A DNA stretch of 64,000 nt from Mycobacterium sp. 1164966.3 (lineage in GTDB: Bacteria; Actinomycetota; Actinomycetes; Mycobacteriales; Mycobacteriaceae). The notes beneath the pieces are model-generated. The model made no database searches and was not told where the DNA came from. It saw only the letters and a program-made list of their open reading frames with translations. A program made the translations under genes and the position numbers. The stretch spans positions 35,550-99,549 of the forward strand of contig NZ_LZSG01000039.1 of assembly GCF_001665395.1 (NCBI RefSeq), written 5' to 3'. Of the stretch, positions 59,726 to 64,000 are shown piece after piece. Positions within the stretch are counted from its first letter, which is position 1. The number at the start of each line of letters is the position of its first letter.

Positions 59726-59734
59726 CTCGGCCAG

Positions 59735-60031
59735 TTAGGCGGTGCGTCGGCGACCGAGGGCGCCCTTGAGCAGCATGTCGCGCTCGGCTTCAGAAAGCCC
59801 GCCCCAGACGCCGTAGGGCTCACCGACTTCGAGGGCATGCGAACGGCACTGCTCGATCACCGGGCAACGCCGGCACATCTCCTTGGCGCGTTGCTCGCGT
59901 TGCATCCGGGCCCGGCCGCGTTCGCCGTCGGGGTGGAAGAACATCGACGAGTCGACGCCGCGGCAAAGGCCTTGGAGTTGCCAATTCCAGATGTCGGCAT
60001 TCGGTCCAGGTAGCTGCTCCGGTTGTGGCAT
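59735..60031 (-). CDS. whiB3: Redox-sensing transcription factor WhiB3
   Basis: 98 residues; sequence nearly identical to Rv3416 (MPQPEQLPGPNADIWNWQL). Four cysteines, C23, C53, C56 and C62, hold a [4Fe-4S] cluster; GVWGGLSEAERD is the WhiB turn, and the basic LGRRRTA end binds DNA. WhiB3 senses O2/NO and redox state, binds SigA and controls polyketide and triacylglycerol lipid synthesis. A few residues shorter than the M. tuberculosis protein near the C-terminus. Confidence 0.98.
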   Translation of the reverse strand: MPQPEQLPGPNADIWNWQLQGLCRGVDSSMFFHPDGERGRARMQREQRAKEMCRRCPVIEQCRSHALEVGEPYGVWGGLSEAERDMLLKGALGRRRTA

Positions 60032-60400
60032 AGCTTGGTCCCTTTCTACACAGCACGCCCAAGTGAGGTCAGGGTTTGTGAAGCGAGTTATGCGACTAAG
60101 AGTGGCGTCACCGATGACTACCTGCCGCTTAGAGTAGACGCTAAGCGGGCCGCCAAATTTCCGTCAATGACCGCACGGAGTGATCAAATTCCTATGCGTT
60201 GCAAGAGAATTAACTCTGCGTTCATGTGTTATGCATTCGGAGAACCCTAGGTGTGCTAACAGCAGCCCGACCGAGACAGAGATTTCCCAGCTCACGAAGG
60301 TGCGGGCAGCCCGAAGCAATTAGCACACTGCCGCTCGTGAGTAATATCTCGGTAACGCAGAAACCACAAACTGTTTACCGAATGACACTCCGTTATCACC
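60032..60400. other. whiB3 / Rv3415c-like divergent intergenic region
   Basis: 369 bp without a supported gene, clearly lower in GC than the flanks, consistent with promoters and leaders in both directions. A 6-bp inverted repeat, CGGTAA (60350-60355) and TTACCG (60375-60380), 19 bases apart, lies upstream of the Rv3415c-like start and could be a regulator site. AAAGGGACC precedes the whiB3 start on the reverse strand. Confidence 0.5.
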
Positions 60401-61231
60401 GTGAGCGAAACTTTGCAGGCTTCGATGATTGAGCGCACGCTGGCCGCTGCCGCCTTTGGCGACCGGCCCGAAAGTTGGCCGCTGCCAACGGCGACGACGC
60501 CCTACGAATTGTGGCTGCGCGCAATCGCTTCCGGCGGGCAGGGCCGCTACGGCAGCGCCTACCGCGATCTGGCGGCGCTGCGCGGCGGAGCAGCGAATGG
60601 TTCGCTGGTCTCACTGGCTCACAGCACGCAGGGATCCTTCCTGCGTCAGCTCGGCTGGCACACATTGGCGCGCGGCTGGGACGGACGTGCCCTGGCGCTG
60701 GCCGGCAGCGATCCCGAGGCCCGGGCCGACGCGCTGGTCGGGCTGGCGGCCGACGCCCTCGGCGTCGGCCGGTTGGCCGCCGCGGCGACGTTGTTGGCGC
60801 GCGCGGACACCCTGCCCGAGGCGGCCGAGTTACCAGCGCGGGTCGCCGACCGGCTGCGAGTGCGCAGGCGCTGGGTGGGCGCCGAGCTGGCGATGGCGTC
60901 CGGCGACGGGACAACCGCGGTGCGCCACGCCTCCGAAGGCGTCGAACTGGCTCAGGCCATGGCCGTTCCGTCGGCCCGGCACCGCGTCAAGAGTGACGTG
61001 GTGCTGGCCGCGGCACTATGCAGCGCCGGTTCCATCGAGCGCGCCCGCAAAGTCGCCGAAAACGCGCTGGAAGCCGCCGGCGAATTCGCGCTGATTCCAC
61101 TTCGCTGGGCATTGGCTTGCTTGCTGATCGATATCGGAAGTGTCACATTTTCAGCACGGGAACTTGGCGAATTTCGCGATATCTGCGCAGGTCAGGTGCG
61201 ACGCGCCGGGGGGACCTGGCGTACCGGGTGA
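60401..61231 (+). CDS. Conserved helical-repeat protein (Rv3415c-like)
   Basis: 276 residues from GTG 60401. Alanine/leucine/arginine-rich helices of about 17 residues repeat through the protein (GWHTLARGWDGRALALAGSD, ARADALVGLAADALGVGRLA, ARADTLPEAAELPARVADRL), resembling TPR-type scaffolds; no catalytic motif. It precedes sigD as Rv3415c does in M. tuberculosis, and could be transcribed with it. The function is unknown. Confidence 0.85.
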   Translation: MSETLQASMIERTLAAAAFGDRPESWPLPTATTPYELWLRAIASGGQGRYGSAYRDLAALRGGAANGSLVSLAHSTQGSFLRQLGWHTLARGWDGRALALAGSDPEARADALVGLAADALGVGRLAAAATLLARADTLPEAAELPARVADRLRVRRRWVGAELAMASGDGTTAVRHASEGVELAQAMAVPSARHRVKSDVVLAAALCSAGSIERARKVAENALEAAGEFALIPLRWALACLLIDIGSVTFSARELGEFRDICAGQVRRAGGTWRTG

Positions 61232-61313
61232 AATTGCTTTCGACGGTTATTGTCATCCTTACGAGTTAGCCCCGGGATGTGTCCAGTTCGTAACGTTGGA
61301 GATACCGCCGTCG

Positions 61314-61889
61314 ATGACAATTCGAGGGGAAAGTCTCGACGCTGTGGTTGCAGAGGCCGTAGCAGGAGACCGAAATGCGCTTCGGGAGGTACTGGAGACC
61401 ATCCGCCCGATCGTCGTCCGATACTGCCGCGCGCGAGTCGGGACGGCCGAGCGGGGCGGCCTGTCAGCAGACGACGTTGCCCAGGAGGTTTGCTTGGCCA
61501 CCATCACGGCGTTGCCGCGATACCGGGACAGGGGACGGCCGTTTCTGGCGTTCCTCTACGGCATCGCGGCCCACAAGGTTGCCGACGCTCACCGGGCCGC
61601 CGGCCGCGATCTCGCCTACCCCGCGGAATCGGTGCCTGAGCGCTGGTCGGCCGACGCCGGCCCGGAGCAGTTGGCCATCGAAGCCGATTCGGTCACCCGG
61701 ATGAACGAGTTGCTCGAGATCTTGCCGGCCAAGCAACGCGAGATCCTGATCCTGCGGGTCGTCGTCGGCCTGTCCGCCGAGGAAACCGCCGCCGCCGTCG
61801 GCAGTACCACGGGAGCGGTCCGGGTGGCCCAGCATCGCGCGCTCCAACGGTTGAAAGATGAGATTGTCGCGGCAGGTGATTATGCGTGA
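61314..61889 (+). CDS. sigD: ECF RNA polymerase sigma factor SigD
   Basis: 191 residues from ATG 61314. Region 2 (RNALREVLETIRPIVVRYCRAR, DDVAQEVCLATITALPRYRDRG) binds the -10 element and core polymerase; region 4 (LPAKQREILILRVVVGLSAE) binds -35. M. tuberculosis SigD is annotated about 20 residues longer. The matching peptide PGCVQFVTLEIPPS is encoded just upstream in frame here, but no usual start codon precedes it nearby. The end overlaps the rsdA start by 8 bp. Orthologue of Rv3414c. Confidence 0.95.
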   Translation: MTIRGESLDAVVAEAVAGDRNALREVLETIRPIVVRYCRARVGTAERGGLSADDVAQEVCLATITALPRYRDRGRPFLAFLYGIAAHKVADAHRAAGRDLAYPAESVPERWSADAGPEQLAIEADSVTRMNELLEILPAKQREILILRVVVGLSAEETAAAVGSTTGAVRVAQHRALQRLKDEIVAAGDYA

Positions 61890-62775
61890 CCTAGGTTCCG
61901 ATTTGGGCTTTACCGGTGATGACTCGTCGGCCTTCGACGCGGGATTGGGCGAGCTGGCCCGCACCGATTTGATGCTCGACGCGCTCGCCGAGCGTTCCGA
62001 TATCGATTTGGACGATCCCGACGGCCTGGAAGACAAGGCGCTGGCCGCCCTGCTGGGACAGTGGCGCGACGATTTACGGTGGCCCCCGGCCAGCGCGCTG
62101 GTCTCGCCGGACGAGGCGGTAGAAGCGCTGTGCACCGGAATCGAGGAGCGTCGGCGTGCACGGCACGGCCTGGCGGCGGTCGGTTCGGTGGCTGCGTCGC
62201 TATTGATGCTGAGCGGCTTCGGGGCGGTGGTCGCCGACGCCCGTCCGGGCGACGCGCTGTACGGCCTGCACGCGATGTTCTTCGACGAGCGGCGGGTCAA
62301 CGACGATCAGGTCGTACTGTCGGCCAAGGCCGATCTGGCCAAGGTCCAGCAGATGATCGCCCAGGGCCAGTGGGCGCAGGCCCAGAACCAGCTGGCCGAG
62401 GTCAGCAGCACGGTGCAGGCCATGAACGACCCCAGCCGCCGGCAGGACCTGATCAACCAGCTGAACCTGCTCAATACGAAGGTGGAAAGCCGCGACCCCA
62501 ATGCGACGCTGCCGCCGGCCGCCCCGCCGACGGCAAATTCGCCGGCGACCCCGGCCCCGCAGTCGAAGACCGCCCCGGCCAGGACGACGACTCCCTCGGC
62601 ACCGACGGCCACCACGCCGTCGACCGTGGCCGGCACGACTTCCCCGCCGCCAAATCCGTCCGCGAGCGAATCCGCGACGCCGTCACCAACCGCGCCGGCA
62701 ACTCCCTCGTCGACCAAGCACAAGCATCATCACGGTTCGACAACAACTACTTCGATGGACCCGACAGCACCCTGA
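61882..62775 (+). CDS. rsdA: Anti-sigma-D factor RsdA
   Basis: 297 residues from ATG 61882 (ATG 61858 is an in-frame alternative). The cytoplasmic N-terminus (1-~85; LARTDLMLDALAERSD, LLGQWRDDLRWPPASALVS) holds SigD. One membrane helix (about 97-118) is followed by an external helical part (VLSAKADLAKVQQMIAQGQW) and a Pro/Thr/Ser tail that ends in a KHKHHH cluster. In M. tuberculosis RsdA is degraded by ClpX/ClpC1-ClpP. The tail diverges strongly from Rv3413c, whereas the helix-proximal half is well kept. Confidence 0.95.
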   Translation: MRDLGSDLGFTGDDSSAFDAGLGELARTDLMLDALAERSDIDLDDPDGLEDKALAALLGQWRDDLRWPPASALVSPDEAVEALCTGIEERRRARHGLAAVGSVAASLLMLSGFGAVVADARPGDALYGLHAMFFDERRVNDDQVVLSAKADLAKVQQMIAQGQWAQAQNQLAEVSSTVQAMNDPSRRQDLINQLNLLNTKVESRDPNATLPPAAPPTANSPATPAPQSKTAPARTTTPSAPTATTPSTVAGTTSPPPNPSASESATPSPTAPATPSSTKHKHHHGSTTTTSMDPTAP

Positions 62776-62783
62776 AATCAGGG

Positions 62784-63194
62784 TCAGTGGCGGTGATACC
62801 CGTCGGCGTCGGATGTCGCTTCGTTGAGCGAAGCGTCCGCGTAGCCACGGCAGTAGTCCCACGTGACATAGGAATCCGGCTCCGGATCGTAGGCCGGCTC
62901 GTGCGGGCGAACGGTGCCGTCGATCAGCAGCTGCAGCAGGTTGGCGCGCAACATGTCCCAGTCGTGATAGTGGTCCTGCTGGCACTCGTCGCAACACACC
63001 ACCAGTCCGCGAATTCCCTTGTGCGCCAACAGGGCTTCGTAAACGGCGAGATCGGCCAAGTCGGCCTCGACCGCCATCCGCTCCTGCTGATCCAGGGGCT
63101 GACCGGGCTCGACTGCATCCAGGGCCGCCGACGGGTCATAGGGGTCGTCGGCAAAAGGGTCGGGCGGCAAACCCGGGGGGAGGTGGTCGCGCAC
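62784..63194 (-). CDS. DUF5319 family protein (Rv3412-like)
   Basis: 136 residues from GTG 63194, equal to Rv3412, although the AGGAGG only one base before that GTG is too close to serve it. An ATG at 63224 (MAARLRTLGG) is therefore possible. Very conserved acidic protein: DHLPPGLPPDPFADDPYDPS start, then VVCCDECQQDHYHDWDMLR with a CC-x2-C and three His nearby, a likely metal site, and DSYVTWDYCRGYADASL. The function is unknown. Convergent with rsdA, 8 bp apart. Confidence 0.9.
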   Translation of the reverse strand: MRDHLPPGLPPDPFADDPYDPSAALDAVEPGQPLDQQERMAVEADLADLAVYEALLAHKGIRGLVVCCDECQQDHYHDWDMLRANLLQLLIDGTVRPHEPAYDPEPDSYVTWDYCRGYADASLNEATSDADGYHRH

Positions 63195-63285
63195 GCCTCC
63201 TAGCGTACGCAGGCGGGCCGCCATAACGCTAGCGGCCGGTCCGGTGCCCAACCTCATCGTCGGCGCGCCCAAGAGCTGCAAGTAG

Positions 63286-64000
<715 letters not shown>

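Noticed and set aside
61290..61317. GTAACG, 16 bases, CGAT: a possible SigD-type autoregulatory promoter.
   Set aside because: The would-be -10 box overlaps the sigD start codon, so a transcript from it would lack the gene start.

Overview
The window is chromosomal DNA of a Mycobacterium, most likely a slow grower outside the M. tuberculosis complex. The evidence is high GC, frequent GTG starts, 4-bp ATGA/GTGA overlaps, WhiB3, a SigD/RsdA pair, an ESX-4 type VII secretion locus, GroEL1 with a histidine-rich tail, and many F420-dependent (LLM, Ddn-like) enzymes. Gene order follows M. tuberculosis H37Rv from the rmlC/rmlB end (about Rv3465) to guaB2 (Rv3411c), with several insertions and losses. 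Rv assignments and family comparisons come from memory of those proteins; no search was run.

Layout. 1-2.7 kb: the end of a sigma-70-type gene, translationally coupled to a Rieske protein, then a cupredoxin lipoprotein, a Tat-type metallophosphoesterase and a small membrane protein. 2.7-5.2 kb: rmlC, rmlB and an F420 enzyme, reverse strand. 5.6-7.6 kb: a PknD-like kinase with a six-bladed NHL propeller. 7.8-12.4 kb: infA-rpmJ-rpsM-rpsK-rpsD-rpoA-rplQ-truA. 12.4-14.1 kb: a tandem repeat and two secreted cutinases. 14.3-24.0 kb: ESX-4 (eccB4, mycP4, eccD4, eccC4, a T7SS-associated protein, esxU, esxT). 24.3-28.4 kb: rplM-rpsI, glmM and two T7SS-flavoured proteins. 28.4-31.1 kb: reverse-strand accessory genes. 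31.5-35.3 kb: a second repeat array abutting glmS, a DUF4436 protein and a frameshifted rhomboid-like gene. 35.3-41.6 kb: a tight three-gene operon (GCS2/circularly permuted ATP-grasp fusion, asparagine-synthetase-like amidotransferase, S9 peptidase) inserted between the Rv3434c and Rv3433c orthologues. 41.8-49.5 kb: nnr, gadB, alr, a hydrolase, and tsaE-tsaB-rimI-tsaD. 49.5-52.5 kb: a C39-like peptidase, then groES and groEL1 with a CIRCE operator and a third repeat array. 52.6-59.7 kb: accessory DNA with a broken cyclase gene, a truncated gene, a degenerate SodC-like lipoprotein, redox enzymes and two TetR regulators with visible operators. 59.7-64 kb: whiB3, an Rv3415c-like protein, sigD, rsdA, a DUF5319 protein and the start of guaB2.

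Most genes are housekeeping: translation, UDP-GlcNAc supply through glmS and glmM, rhamnose for the arabinogalactan linker, D-alanine, tRNA t6A modification, chaperonins and GMP synthesis. The features most worth attention are the ligase/amidotransferase/peptidase operon, which looks like a variant of N-acetylglutaminylglutamine-amide-type dipeptide metabolism; a dispersed palindromic repeat of about 56 bp whose terminal stem varies with base-pair compensation between three arrays; the sigma/Rieske/cupredoxin operon; and a SodC-like lipoprotein that has lost copper ligands. No tRNA, rRNA, CRISPR array or insertion sequence was seen.
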